From assembly GCA_021796895.1 (NCBI GenBank), contig JAKABN010000008.1, positions 1 through 33,598 of the forward strand: a stretch of DNA of 33,598 nucleotides, in the 5' to 3' direction. The stretch is from Thermoplasmata archaeon. Lineage in GTDB: Archaea > Thermoplasmatota > Thermoplasmata > Sysuiplasmatales > Sysuiplasmataceae. How positions within the stretch are numbered: the stretch's first letter is position 1; each line of letters opens with the position of its first letter. Shown piece after piece: positions 15,761 to 24,379 of the stretch. Both the position numbers and the translations under genes were made by a program. Under the pieces are notes generated by a model. That model was not told the DNA's origin. It worked only from the letters and a program-made list of their open reading frames with translations, and searched no databases.

Positions 15761-17691
15761 TTTCCGCCCTTCATGTCCATATCGAATTGCTTTATTGTGT
15801 AGTTCCTTGGGCTGGAAAAGGGTCTGAAGTATCTCCCGTTGCCCTTGTAGAATTTCGAGAAGAATTCCACATAGAGAAGCCTCGCGCCCTGTATACCCGA
15901 CTCGAAAACGGCTATGATGAGATTGAACACCTGTCCCACGATAACGATGAAAATTCCGACCGGTATCAGCAGCGGATCGGATGCGAACGCGCTCAGGGCT
16001 ATGTTGATGACGCTCGCCAGTATGACGGAAGCAAGCAGTATGCCTACAATCCTTGTATACGACAATATATGGCTTATTATCGACGGTATCTCCATCGCGC
16101 CCATGGTCCCTTCCACGGCAAGGACCGTCGCAACGCCGCCTATGATGAGCGCCACAGGAACCGATACACCGGGATTGGCGAAGTTCATGGGCACTCTGTG
16201 CAGAAGGTTGAGACCGAATACGGCAATGCCCCATGCGAATGCTAGCCAGCCTGCCTTTCCCGCTATCCCCTTCCTGTGGCCGACCGTGTATTCGTTTATT
16301 GCGCCGAGAATCAGCCCGAAGGATACGAGCAGCAGGCCTATGTACCCTGAAATGAGCAGCAGCTTTGCGAGTCCCGGTTCCACGGCAAACACCGTGAACG
16401 GTAGTACCTGAAAGCCAAAAAATTCGTTGAAGAGCGCCCCGACGGCTATTGCGACGAGGGAAGACGGAATGAGTGCCTTCGCAAGTGTTCTGAGTGCGTT
16501 TGGCCCCATGATCATGAGCACGAAGCGGCTCAGGAATTTAGGTATGTGGCTGTGCGCCACAGGATGGTCGAGCCTGTGAATTATGAATAGCGATATCAGC
16601 AGTATTGCGAGACCGTATCCCCAGTCACCCACCATCAAACCGAAGAACAGCGGGAACACGAATGCAAAGACAAGAGTTGGTTCGATTTCATATTCCCTGG
16701 GAAGAGAGTAGAATCGTATGAAGAACTCGAAGAGTTTGACGCCGCGCGGATTGCGGAAAAGCGTCGGAGGCTCCTCGTTCGTTTTCACCCTGGACAGTAT
16801 GACGCTGCCTGATGTCAGATTATCCAGCATTTCACCGAGCATGCCGAAGTAGCGGGACGGAATCCACCCCTCAAGTGCGAATGCATCAGTCGTGCCGGCC
16901 AGTTTCTCCGACACATCATATTTCTTCGACTCAATATCCAGCTGTTCCCTGATCTGCGCTATGGCGGGAAAATGAATATCGGCGATATCCGAGAGCCTCT
17001 TTGAAACGGTTTCCAGCTCCGCTCTCAGCGCCTCGGCCTCAAGGCGTGTCCTTTCGCCGAATTCGGACGGCGTACCGTTCATTTCCGGTACGGCCACCAG
17101 GCTCATGCCCTTCTCATTCGCAAGACGAGCGAGCTCAGCCTCCCTGTCGGCTCTGATGGCGACCAGGCACGCATCGCCGATATCCTTTACCACGGCATCT
17201 TCTATGGCTCCCTTCACCGTGCCCTTTATGTCCTCTCCGCCTGACGCTATGAACGACGATATGTGTGCCGACCTGAATACTGAAAGGTCATAGTCCAGTC
17301 CACTCATCTTCTGCACGATCTGCAATCTGTTCTCGAGCTCTCTCAGCGCGGCGTTCAGAGCAGTCTCCCTTTCCCTCAGTGTTTTTATTTCGTTGTCCGC
17401 CTTCACGTTTGCCGCGGCTTCCAGCAGCTCCCTGGTCGAGGCGAAATATTTCCTTTCGCCGACCCTGCGGTGTGGCAGGACGGCTTCCATTCCCCTGAAG
17501 CGTAGCAGCTCCCTGTTGAGGAATTCCACATTCTCCGCAGTAACCCTTTTCTGCAGCATCTCCGCCGCCTCCCCGCTTAGCTCCTCGAGCTGCATTACGC
17601 CCACGTCGTGCAACGCTGAAATTACCGTCTTTCTGCAGTCGTTGGAGCCTATAACTCTCACCCTGATTATCTTCTCCGACCGCAGCAGCAC
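15757..17691 (-). CDS. atpI: A-type ATP synthase subunit I (a-subunit)
   Basis: This is the membrane stator and ion-channel subunit. It has 644 residues. The N-terminal half is soluble, with long coiled coil (about residues 85-125 and 210-260) for binding peripheral stalks. The C-terminal half has about eight helices, opening with PTLVFAFVFPLFFGLMVGDW and including SHILSYTRIVGILLAS, whose Arg is the expected channel residue facing the c-ring carboxylate. GTG 17691 is the start, with GGAGG 7 bases upstream overlapping the end of atpH. In most archaeal operons subunit I sits near the front with H; here H-I come last, after D. Confidence 0.94.
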   Translation of the reverse strand: MLLRSEKIIRVRVIGSNDCRKTVISALHDVGVMQLEELSGEAAEMLQKRVTAENVEFLNRELLRFRGMEAVLPHRRVGERKYFASTRELLEAAANVKADNEIKTLRERETALNAALRELENRLQIVQKMSGLDYDLSVFRSAHISSFIASGGEDIKGTVKGAIEDAVVKDIGDACLVAIRADREAELARLANEKGMSLVAVPEMNGTPSEFGERTRLEAEALRAELETVSKRLSDIADIHFPAIAQIREQLDIESKKYDVSEKLAGTTDAFALEGWIPSRYFGMLGEMLDNLTSGSVILSRVKTNEEPPTLFRNPRGVKLFEFFIRFYSLPREYEIEPTLVFAFVFPLFFGLMVGDWGYGLAILLISLFIIHRLDHPVAHSHIPKFLSRFVLMIMGPNALRTLAKALIPSSLVAIAVGALFNEFFGFQVLPFTVFAVEPGLAKLLLISGYIGLLLVSFGLILGAINEYTVGHRKGIAGKAGWLAFAWGIAVFGLNLLHRVPMNFANPGVSVPVALIIGGVATVLAVEGTMGAMEIPSIISHILSYTRIVGILLASVILASVINIALSAFASDPLLIPVGIFIVIVGQVFNLIIAVFESGIQGARLLYVEFFSKFYKGNGRYFRPFSSPRNYTIKQFDMDMKGGK

Positions 17692-17693
17692 GC

Positions 17694-18017
17694 CTATTCC
17701 TCCAGGTACTTCCCTATCAGCTTTCCGACAATGCTATCCAGATCCTTCTGTGTGGTTTTGAGCGTGATCTCGTCTGCGTCTGCCTTCGCCGCCGAGAGAA
17801 TTTTCCTCCGCTTATCGTCTACCCGCTCCTTTGTCTTTCGCAGCGCCTCGGCCTTCTCCCTGCCCGCCTTCTCCGCCGCGTCATCAATCGCTGCATGCAT
17901 CTCCTTTCTCATTGCCTCCAGCTTCTCCTCCAGGCTCACGGATAATTCCCGCAGCTCGCGTTCGACTCGAAGCTCACTCTCCTTTATCGCCCTGAGTACT
18001 TCTAAATCGTCTGTTAT
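17694..18017 (-). CDS. atpH: A-type ATP synthase subunit H (peripheral stalk), apparent AUA start
   Basis: AtpH pairs with E in the coiled-coil peripheral stalk. The first standard start in the frame is GTG 17939, giving 81 residues (MSLEEKLEAMRKEM...). Coding, with the same Glu/Leu heptads, clearly runs further up: ITDDLEVLRAIKESELRV then ERELRELS, right up to the stop of the upstream gene. No ATG, GTG or TTG lies in that part. The only triplet with a ribosome site is ATA 18017, with GGGGTG 6 bases before it. From there the protein has about 107 residues, the usual length for AhaH. A start at AUA, or fusion to the preceding reading frame, are the alternatives to a short GTG-initiated form. 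The gene is certain; the start is not. Confidence 0.8.
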   Translation of the reverse strand: MTDDLEVLRAIKESELRVERELRELSVSLEEKLEAMRKEMHAAIDDAAEKAGREKAEALRKTKERVDDKRRKILSAAKADADEITLKTTQKDLDSIVGKLIGKYLEE

Positions 18018-18188
18018 TCAAAACACCCCTGCCATGACTATTATTATGCCCGCAATTGCGATTGCGGGATTCAGTATCAGGAATAGCATCCTGAGCCTGA
18101 TAAACAGCCTGAGTCTGCCGTTATTCCTGATCATCTCCAGTGTTATGCCGATCCGGGGATAGTAATCCTTCGCCCTGTACTTCACCAT
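18018..18188 (-). CDS. 56-residue membrane protein inside the ATP synthase operon, unknown
   Basis: This small gene sits between atpD and atpH. ATG 18188 follows the atpD stop by one base and has GAGG about 9 bases upstream. The protein opens MVKYRAKDYYPRIGITLEMI, then a basic patch RNNGRLRLFIRLR, then a C-terminal hydrophobic helix of about 20 residues (LILNPAIAIAGIIIVMAGVF) to the end. It looks tail-anchored, with the basic patch on the cytoplasmic side. Its TGA is followed in the same frame by the atpH coding sequence. I do not recognise it as a known ATPase subunit. Position and spacing suggest it is translated with the complex; a role in assembly or membrane anchoring is inference. Confidence 0.65.
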   Translation of the reverse strand: MVKYRAKDYYPRIGITLEMIRNNGRLRLFIRLRMLFLILNPAIAIAGIIIVMAGVF

Positions 18189-18189
18189 A

Positions 18190-18837
18190 TCATGCACCCT
18201 CTTCAGCTGAGCTGCGCTGAACCATCTTTCTCTTGATTGTTTTCAGCGTGGTGAACGTATCCCGTTCTATCTCGTCGAGTCGCATCCTTATGTGCTTGGC
18301 GGCAGCGCTCAGTTGTGGTATGAGCATATTCTCTATTGCGTTGGAACGTCTCTTTGTCTTGTCTATCTCCTGCAGGAGTCTGCGCATCGAATTCTCCTTT
18401 TCCGCAATCTCTATCATCGACGAGAAGACTGTTTCAAATCTCCTGATGGCATCGTTTATTGGAGCTGGAACGGAGGTCGCCCTGTACTCCGGGCTCAGCA
18501 CTGAAGCGCCGGCCCTGTAGCTCAGTTCCGGCACTTTGACCCCCATGACGTTCTTGGCGCCCACACCAAGTGCGGAGTTTGCGGACATCTGTGCCACCCG
18601 CTCCACTTCCATCGCTCCGCTCATGACTTCCGCCATTTTCATGGATTCCAGAGCCATGCCGACATCTGCCCTGAGATTTTCCCTCAGCCCGCGTACCTTT
18701 CTGCTTATTGCAAAAAATTCCATCACTAGCGCGTTTCTCTTCATTTTCAGCAGATCCAGCCCTCTCTTTGCCAGTTTTATCCTTCTGTTGGTCCGTATGA
18801 GCTCTATGCGCGTGGGCTTGATCTGCTGCGAAGGCAT
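18190..18837 (-). CDS. atpD: A-type ATP synthase subunit D (central stalk)
   Basis: Subunit D forms the rotating central shaft with F. It has 215 residues, almost all helical. The N-terminus reads [20 protein letters not shown] followed by KLAKRGLDLLKMKRNALV, the family signature. The C-terminal helix includes LQEIDKTKRRSNAIENMLIP. ATG 18837 overlaps the atpB stop by one base (TGATG). A frame reaching 18927 exists but its first 30 residues are a shadow of atpB. Confidence 0.95.
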   Translation of the reverse strand: MPSQQIKPTRIELIRTNRRIKLAKRGLDLLKMKRNALVMEFFAISRKVRGLRENLRADVGMALESMKMAEVMSGAMEVERVAQMSANSALGVGAKNVMGVKVPELSYRAGASVLSPEYRATSVPAPINDAIRRFETVFSSMIEIAEKENSMRRLLQEIDKTKRRSNAIENMLIPQLSAAAKHIRMRLDEIERDTFTTLKTIKRKMVQRSSAEEGA

Positions 18838-20219
18838 CAGTCCTTCCTCCACTTGCCGTATTTTCCAATGTGGTCGCGCTTTACCCTCTTCATTTCGTTT
18901 TCCGGCAGCACGCTGAGCAGTTCCCATCCGAGGTCGAGTGTCGTCTCAATCGTCCTGTCCTCGTACACACCCTGATTCACGAACCTCTTTTCGAATTCGT
19001 CTGCGAATTTGAGGTAGAGCCTGTCGTTTGCCCCCAGTGCTTCCTCACCGACAATCGCGCTGAGCGAACGCAGATCCTTTCCGTTTGCATAGGCAGAATA
19101 CAGCTGATCTGCGACACCTCTGTGGTCTTCCCTTGTCCTCTTGGCTCCTATCCCCTGATTCATGAGTCTGGACAGGGACGGAAGAACATCGATTGCCGGA
19201 TATATTCCCTTCCTCTGCAGATCCCTGCTGAGCACTGTCTGTCCTTCGGTTATGTAGCCCGTGAGGTCCGGTATGGGGTGTGTTATGTCGTCCCCGGGCA
19301 TCGTGAGGATTGGTATCTGTGTTATGGAGCCGTTCTTGCCGCGGATCTTCCCGGCCCGCTCGTATATGGTGCTCAAATCGGTGTACATGTAGCCGGGGTA
19401 TCCCCTTCTGCCTGGAACCTCTTCCCTCGCGGCTGAAATTTCACGGAGCGCTTCGCAGTAGTTGGTCATATCCGTCAGTATGACGAGTATGTGCATTTCC
19501 CTCTCGTATGCGAGGTATTCGGCTGTTGTGAGTGCCACTTTCGGAAGTATGATGCGCTCCATCGAAGGATCGGAGGAGAGATTGAGGAACAGGACCGCCC
19601 TCGAGAGAGCGCCCGTGTTTCTGAACTCGCTTATGAAAAAGTTCGCCTCCTCGCTTGTGATGCCCATGGCACCGAATATGACCGCGAAATTCTCTCCCTT
19701 GCCGAGCACTTTTGCCTGCCTTGCTATCTGAGCGGCTACCATGTTGTGCGCCATGCCGGAACCCGAAAATATGGGCAGTTTCTGTCCTCTCACGAGAGTG
19801 TTCATACCGTCTATTGTTGAGATGCCTGTCTCTATGAATTCAGACGGCTCCTCTCTGGAATAGGGGTTTATGGCATTTCCAACGATCTCGATCTTTTCTT
19901 TGCTGACTATTTGCGGCCCGCCGTCCGTCGGCTGTCCAAGGCCGTTGAATATCCTCCCCAGCATTTCGTCCGAAACGCTTATTCTGGCAGTGCTTCCGGA
20001 AAACTTCACACGCGTCCTGCTCGCATCCAGTCCAGCCGTGGGTCCGAATACCTGCACCACCGCCAGTCCTGCGCTGGTATCGAGGACCTGTCCCATTCTC
20101 GTTTCGCCGTCACCGCTCTTTATTTCAACAAGCTCATTGTATGCTGCATTCTGCACATTTTCCACAAACAGCAGCGGTCCCGAAATCTGAGATATCGACT
20201 TGTAACTTACACCGGGCAT
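18837..20219 (-). CDS. atpB: A-type ATP synthase subunit B (regulatory nucleotide-binding)
   Basis: This is the non-catalytic subunit of the A3B3 head. It has 460 residues. The P-loop position has the degenerate SGSGMAHN rather than GxxxxGKT, as expected for B. Other family blocks are [66 protein letters not shown] and [21 protein letters not shown] chose ATG 20219 because GGAGG lies 7 bases before it; an in-frame GTG at 20225 is too close to that ribosome site. The atpA stop falls 3 bases upstream. Confidence 0.96.
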   Translation of the reverse strand: MPGVSYKSISQISGPLLFVENVQNAAYNELVEIKSGDGETRMGQVLDTSAGLAVVQVFGPTAGLDASRTRVKFSGSTARISVSDEMLGRIFNGLGQPTDGGPQIVSKEKIEIVGNAINPYSREEPSEFIETGISTIDGMNTLVRGQKLPIFSGSGMAHNMVAAQIARQAKVLGKGENFAVIFGAMGITSEEANFFISEFRNTGALSRAVLFLNLSSDPSMERIILPKVALTTAEYLAYEREMHILVILTDMTNYCEALREISAAREEVPGRRGYPGYMYTDLSTIYERAGKIRGKNGSITQIPILTMPGDDITHPIPDLTGYITEGQTVLSRDLQRKGIYPAIDVLPSLSRLMNQGIGAKRTREDHRGVADQLYSAYANGKDLRSLSAIVGEEALGANDRLYLKFADEFEKRFVNQGVYEDRTIETTLDLGWELLSVLPENEMKRVKRDHIGKYGKWRKD

Positions 20220-20221
20220 GT

Positions 20222-21970
20222 TCACGCCTCCACTGCGCCTACCTGCGCCTTAATCTCTCCAAGCAGTTCCTCAAAATACTGCTGGAAATCCGTCTCCCTG
20301 ACCTCCTTCATTCTGGATATCTTGTTTCTCACTGGCAGGGCAGCGAGTTTTTCCATGGAAACACCGCGCTCAATGGCTTCGTTCTGATAGCGGGACATCT
20401 CCATTATGGTCTTCAGCATTCTGTACTGCTTCTTCGTGGAGCAGTACGAGTCCACTTCATCAAATGCGCTCTGCTGCAGGAAGTCTTCCCTGATCATCCT
20501 CGAAATATCCAGTATTGCCTTCTCCTTTTCAGGTAGCGCGTCGTAACCGACGAGCTGCACAACTTCCTGCAGTTCGGCCTCCTTCTGCAGTATGGCCATT
20601 GACTCAGAATATACAGACTGCCAGTCTTTTGCCACATTCTTCTCGTACCATTTCGACAGTTCCAGCTGGTAGAGAGAGTAGCTGTTCAGCCAGTTTATGG
20701 AAGGGAAATGCCTTCTCGATGCGAGCGACGAGTCGAGAGCCCAGAAAACTCTCGTGACACGAAGGGTGTTCTGCGAAACAGGCTCCGAAACGTCGCCGCC
20801 GGGGGGAGATACGGCGCCGACGATCGTGACTGAACCGTATCGCTCATCAGGCGATATAACACGCGAGTTTCCGGAACGTTCGTAGAATTCCGAAACTTTT
20901 CTTCCCAGGTATGCCGGATAGCCTTCCTCGCCTGGCATCTCTTCCAGCCTGCCGGAAATTTCCCTTAGCGCCTCGGCCCATCTGGAAGTGCTGTCGGCCA
21001 TGAGTGCCACGTCATAACCCATGTCCCTGTAATATTCCGCAATGGTTATGCCTGTGTATATGCTCGCTTCTCTTGCGGCCACCGGCATATTTGATGTGTT
21101 GGCTATGAGCACCGTTCTCTCCATTAGCGGTTTACCGCTTTTCGGATCCAGCAGCTCAGGGAACGTGGCAAGTATTTCTGTCATCTCATTGCCCCTTTCC
21201 CCGCATCCGACGTACACCACTATGTCGCTGTCCGACCATTTTGAGAGCTGATGCTGAACAACAGTCTTTCCCGAACCGAACGGCCCGGGGACAGCGACCG
21301 TTCCTCCTTTTGCAACCGGGAACAGGGAATCTATGACTCTCTGACCTGTTATCAGAGGAGTGTCGGGCGGGAGTTTGTTCCTAACTCTTCTCGCCTCCCT
21401 GACCGGCCATTCCTGTTTCAGTCTGATCGGTACCTCCCCTTTGTCGTTCTTGACAGTGGTCACTGTCTCGGAAACGGCGTAATCCCCTTCCCTGTTATTT
21501 CCCAGCGTGCCCGACACTCCACTGGGCACCATGATCCTGTGGACAATGAGGCTAGTTTCCTGCACTTCGCCTATCACCTGTCCCGGTGATACCTTATCCC
21601 CCTTCTTCAACAGCGGTCTGTATGACCATTTCCTGGTCTCGTCGAGAGGGCTGGCGGAAAAACCTCTTCTTATGAAATCACCGCTCTTTTCCCGTATGAC
21701 GTCGAGCGGCCTCTGAATACCGTCATAGATGGATTTCAGCAGACCCGGACCCAGCTCCACCGAAAGCGGCTTCCCGACGTTTTCCACTTTCTCTCCGGGC
21801 CTTATTCCGCTGGTGTCCTCGTAAACCTGAACGGTAACACGCTCGCCGGAAATTCTTATCACTTCACCTATGAGTCCTAGATCTCCGACCCTGACGACGT
21901 CATACATCCTGACATCCTTCAGGTCCTCCGCTATGACGACCGGTCCAGAAACTCTTGCAACTTTTCCCAT
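20222..21970 (-). CDS. atpA: A-type ATP synthase subunit A (catalytic), no intein
   Basis: This is the catalytic subunit of the head. It has 582 residues. The beta-barrel start [17 protein letters not shown] is followed by the A-specific non-homologous region (about residues 110-185), the P-loop [43 protein letters not shown] and the C-terminal helical domain. The P-loop is unbroken, so the intein known at this position in some Thermoplasma and Picrophilus relatives is absent here. ATG 21970 has AGGTG 5 bases upstream. Confidence 0.97.
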   Translation of the reverse strand: MGKVARVSGPVVIAEDLKDVRMYDVVRVGDLGLIGEVIRISGERVTVQVYEDTSGIRPGEKVENVGKPLSVELGPGLLKSIYDGIQRPLDVIREKSGDFIRRGFSASPLDETRKWSYRPLLKKGDKVSPGQVIGEVQETSLIVHRIMVPSGVSGTLGNNREGDYAVSETVTTVKNDKGEVPIRLKQEWPVREARRVRNKLPPDTPLITGQRVIDSLFPVAKGGTVAVPGPFGSGKTVVQHQLSKWSDSDIVVYVGCGERGNEMTEILATFPELLDPKSGKPLMERTVLIANTSNMPVAAREASIYTGITIAEYYRDMGYDVALMADSTSRWAEALREISGRLEEMPGEEGYPAYLGRKVSEFYERSGNSRVISPDERYGSVTIVGAVSPPGGDVSEPVSQNTLRVTRVFWALDSSLASRRHFPSINWLNSYSLYQLELSKWYEKNVAKDWQSVYSESMAILQKEAELQEVVQLVGYDALPEKEKAILDISRMIREDFLQQSAFDEVDSYCSTKKQYRMLKTIMEMSRYQNEAIERGVSMEKLAALPVRNKISRMKEVRETDFQQYFEELLGEIKAQVGAVEA

Positions 21971-21974
21971 TTAT

Positions 21975-22301
21975 TCACCTGCCTATTTCGACGCCAAGAA
22001 CCCTCTTTGCGAACTTCTCTATCGACTCTTCTTCGCTTCCACCGGGAAGAGGAACGAAGACAACAAGAGGAGTTGTCGACGTGTTCACCAGATCCATCGT
22101 CTTGCCGTCCATGTGCTTTCTGACGTTCTCGGACAGCATGATGAAGGAATGTTTTCCCGCTTCGTACAGCTCCTTGAATTTCTCCACCGCCTGAACGTCC
22201 TCTGCTGGAAACGCGTCGACTATGCCCAGGAGTCGGAATCCAAGCACGAGCTCCCTCTCACCTACCACTGCAACTTCTCCCATGAAGCTGCTTCCCGGCA
22301 A
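21975..22301 (-). CDS. atpF: A-type ATP synthase subunit F (central stalk)
   Basis: Subunit F binds D in the central stalk and helps coupling. The conserved opening is MGEVAVVGERELVLGFRLLG, then a flexible C-terminal helix (GGSEEESIEKFAKRVLG). Two starts compete. TTG 22301 has GGGGTG 6 bases before it and gives 108 residues. ATG 22283 begins exactly where the family usually starts and gives 102 residues, but its ribosome site (GGGA, 9 bases) is weaker. I report the longer form on ribosome-site grounds; either leaves the fold intact. Confidence 0.92.
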   Translation of the reverse strand: MPGSSFMGEVAVVGERELVLGFRLLGIVDAFPAEDVQAVEKFKELYEAGKHSFIMLSENVRKHMDGKTMDLVNTSTTPLVVFVPLPGGSEEESIEKFAKRVLGVEIGR

Positions 22302-22304
22302 GAT

Positions 22305-23366
22305 TCACACCCCGCCTGCTAGCAGCGCTATTTTCCCGGGCTCTATGCCGTAAACCTTGCTTGTGGCGATAGAGCGCAATACATCTCTTTCTCTCTCCGC
22401 CCTGAATACAAATGCAAAGACGGAACCAATTGAAATCGACTGTGACGATAGAATGCCTGCATATTTTTCATATATGTGGTTGCGCAAGCCGGATTCAAAG
22501 ACACTGAGGTCGCCTCCTTCGCTGTATCTGGCTACCGCATCATTCATGCCGAATCTGTCACTGAGCTTTCGGGCCATCTCCTCGACACTGTCTGATCCGT
22601 AGAGTGCCTGGAAGTTCTCCATCGAAAGGGTTCCGTAAGGCAGCAGAGACTCCCTTATCTTCTCAAATTGCACTTTCATCTGTTTTGCCGTGAGCATTAC
22701 AATGATATTGTGTGCATCCACTTCCTCGCCGAAGTATCTCAGCAGCGGTCCCTCGTTGCCGAGATAGAATCTCAGGCTCGCAAACAGCCGCTTGTAATAG
22801 AATCTGTCAAGTGCATGCAGCATGGGCGCGACATCTCCCTCTTTCCTGTATCTTTCCATTTCCTGCATGAGCACCTGCCCGTAGCCGTATCGCGAAAGGG
22901 TCTCTACCAGGCCATCCATTCCGGTCTGACCTATGAGTATGTTGAAATCGTCGGCTGTCATGTTTCCGGCGAAGGCGCCGATCGGAACGTCTCTGAAGCT
23001 GACTAGAAATGTTTCTGACTGTTTGAGGGAATATCCAACGTACCTCGACGTTATGATGGACTTTATGTTCTTTATGTCCCATTTCGACAGATAGGCTCTC
23101 AGCATATCAGACGCATTAGGCGGTGGAGCAAACTGGGCGATTCTGTTTCTCCTGACGAGTCTCCTGTTGATTGCCATCTCGAGCAGTTCTGGATTCCTGT
23201 AAGTGGAGTAGAGTGCGTCAATATCTTCCTTGTAAGCGGTCGCTGACAGTGATCTCGTGATTGCTTCTATATCCATTTCACGCAGATTTGATATAAAGCC
23301 GTCGCTCAGGAACTCCATTCTGGCCGCCCTGATCCTTCCATAACTTCCGGAATATGTGGAATCCAT
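22305..23366 (-). CDS. atpC: A-type ATP synthase subunit C (central stalk socket)
   Basis: Subunit C connects the central stalk to the c-ring. It has 353 residues, mainly helical, in three repeated segments typical of the V/A-type C (d) subunit. Seen are GSYGRIRAARMEFLSD at the N-terminus, YYKRLFASLRFY and DAHNIIVMLTAKQMKV in the middle, and the late ERERDVLRSIATSKVYGI. ATG 23366 lies one base after the atpE stop. A longer frame to 23411 adds residues that overlap atpE and are not conserved in style. Confidence 0.93.
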   Translation of the reverse strand: MDSTYSGSYGRIRAARMEFLSDGFISNLREMDIEAITRSLSATAYKEDIDALYSTYRNPELLEMAINRRLVRRNRIAQFAPPPNASDMLRAYLSKWDIKNIKSIITSRYVGYSLKQSETFLVSFRDVPIGAFAGNMTADDFNILIGQTGMDGLVETLSRYGYGQVLMQEMERYRKEGDVAPMLHALDRFYYKRLFASLRFYLGNEGPLLRYFGEEVDAHNIIVMLTAKQMKVQFEKIRESLLPYGTLSMENFQALYGSDSVEEMARKLSDRFGMNDAVARYSEGGDLSVFESGLRNHIYEKYAGILSSQSISIGSVFAFVFRAERERDVLRSIATSKVYGIEPGKIALLAGGV

Positions 23367-23367
23367 C

Positions 23368-23937
23368 TTACTTAGCACCGATTCTCTCATACAGCTCAAG
23401 CGAAAGACCATCTCTCAGATCTTTCATCATGGTCGTGACTGTCAGATCCATCTCCCTGCTTCCGTCACGGGATTCGGCAATCAGGCCACCGTACGGATCT
23501 ATGTCCTGCATCCTCACCGTAATGCCCTTGACGCCCTTCAGCAGAGAGGCGTCTGCCTCGTTTACTGTGACCGTGCAGCCGTCACCGAGTTTCTTTCTGG
23601 CAAGATCAACCATGTCAGTAATCATCTTCTTGTATGATTTTGAAGAGCGGACGTTCTTCATGAAATCAAAAGCTTTCGTCAGATTCTCCTCAACAAGCTG
23701 CGCCCTCTTTTCCCATACAAGCTTCCTCGCCTCTATTTCCGCATTTGAGAGTTCCTTGTTCTCCAGGGAACGGCATTCCTCGGCGCTCTGTCTGGCCGAA
23801 TCATTGACTATTTCCTGTATCTTCTTTTTTGTGATCTTTTCGAGGTCGCGCATCTGCACTTCAAAGGATGCAGTAATGCGCTCCATCTCCGTTGCTTTGC
23901 GCTGCTCGATCGACTGGAGAATGTTCTCTAGCGGCAT
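23368..23937 (-). CDS. atpE: A-type ATP synthase subunit E (peripheral stalk)
   Basis: Subunit E is the partner of H in the peripheral stalk. It has 189 residues. Residues 1-90 are a long charged coiled coil (ITKKKIQEIVNDSARQSAEE), and the C-terminal part is a compact alpha/beta domain with DIDPYGGLIAESRDGSREMD, the recognisable E-subunit block. It follows atpK by nine bases. Confidence 0.93.
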   Translation of the reverse strand: MPLENILQSIEQRKATEMERITASFEVQMRDLEKITKKKIQEIVNDSARQSAEECRSLENKELSNAEIEARKLVWEKRAQLVEENLTKAFDFMKNVRSSKSYKKMITDMVDLARKKLGDGCTVTVNEADASLLKGVKGITVRMQDIDPYGGLIAESRDGSREMDLTVTTMMKDLRDGLSLELYERIGAK

Positions 23938-23946
23938 CTGAACACT

Positions 23947-24183
23947 TCACAGTATGTGTAGCAACAGAATCAGACCAAGCACAAATCCGAGTATCCAGAG
24001 CGTCTCAGGTATCACGAAGAAAAACAGTACCTGTCCGAACTTCTCCGGCTTCTCTGCGATAATGCCCATTCCTGCGGCTCCAATTCCCTGCTGGGCCATT
24101 CCTGTTCCTATCAGGCCGCCCGCAATGGAAATAGATGCGGCTATTGCGAGAAGGGCATCCACGGTGGTTACGGTTGCTACCAT
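23947..24183 (-). CDS. atpK: A-type ATP synthase subunit K (c-ring proteolipid)
   Basis: This is the rotor-ring subunit, a single two-helix hairpin of 78 residues. Helix 1 carries the Gly-rich GGLIGTGMAQQGIGAAGMG, helix 2 holds the ion-binding carboxylate in FFVIPETLWILG. A polar loop AEKPEKFGQ joins them. Only one hairpin is present, so each ring subunit has one carboxylate. It is the first gene of the operon: GGTGA lies 6 bases before ATG 24183, and a strong TATA-like box is about 39 bases before the ATG. Confidence 0.95.
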   Translation of the reverse strand: MVATVTTVDALLAIAASISIAGGLIGTGMAQQGIGAAGMGIIAEKPEKFGQVLFFFVIPETLWILGFVLGLILLLHIL

Positions 24184-24217
24184 TAAATATTCACCGTTCT
24201 TGGACTATTTGACCTCC

Positions 24218-24227
24218 TTATAAAAAA
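24218..24227 (-). promoter_or_regulatory. TATA-like box of the ATP synthase operon
   Basis: On the minus strand this is TTTTTTATAA, centred about 39 bases before the atpK ATG. It predicts a start near 24196 and a leader of about 13 bases containing the GGTGA ribosome site. I see no further strong promoter inside the run down to atpI. Confidence 0.6.
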
Positions 24228-24344
24228 CTTATCTAGTCTTGAGCGTCTGCAGGAGCAGAGCATACCTCTGTCGACCGCCACCTCATCTCGCCATTTTCCC
24301 GGATGAGAAGCACTGTCAGAAAACGTCTCGGAAACATGAAATGA

Positions 24345-24351
24345 TTAAATA
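24345..24351 (+). promoter_or_regulatory. TATA-like box of the ABC exporter genes
   Basis: TTAAATA is centred about 32 bases before the ABC ATPase ATG at 24380, predicting a nearly leaderless mRNA. It diverges from the ATPase operon box about 120 bases away. Confidence 0.5.
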
Positions 24352-24379
24352 CGCTCAACGGTCTACTTTTGCCTTGCCT

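Noticed and set aside
15761-16234. N-terminal extension of the FSR-like MFS frame
   Set aside because: The extra 158 residues are Arg/His-rich and lie wholly inside atpI in another frame; the transporter begins at about 15760.
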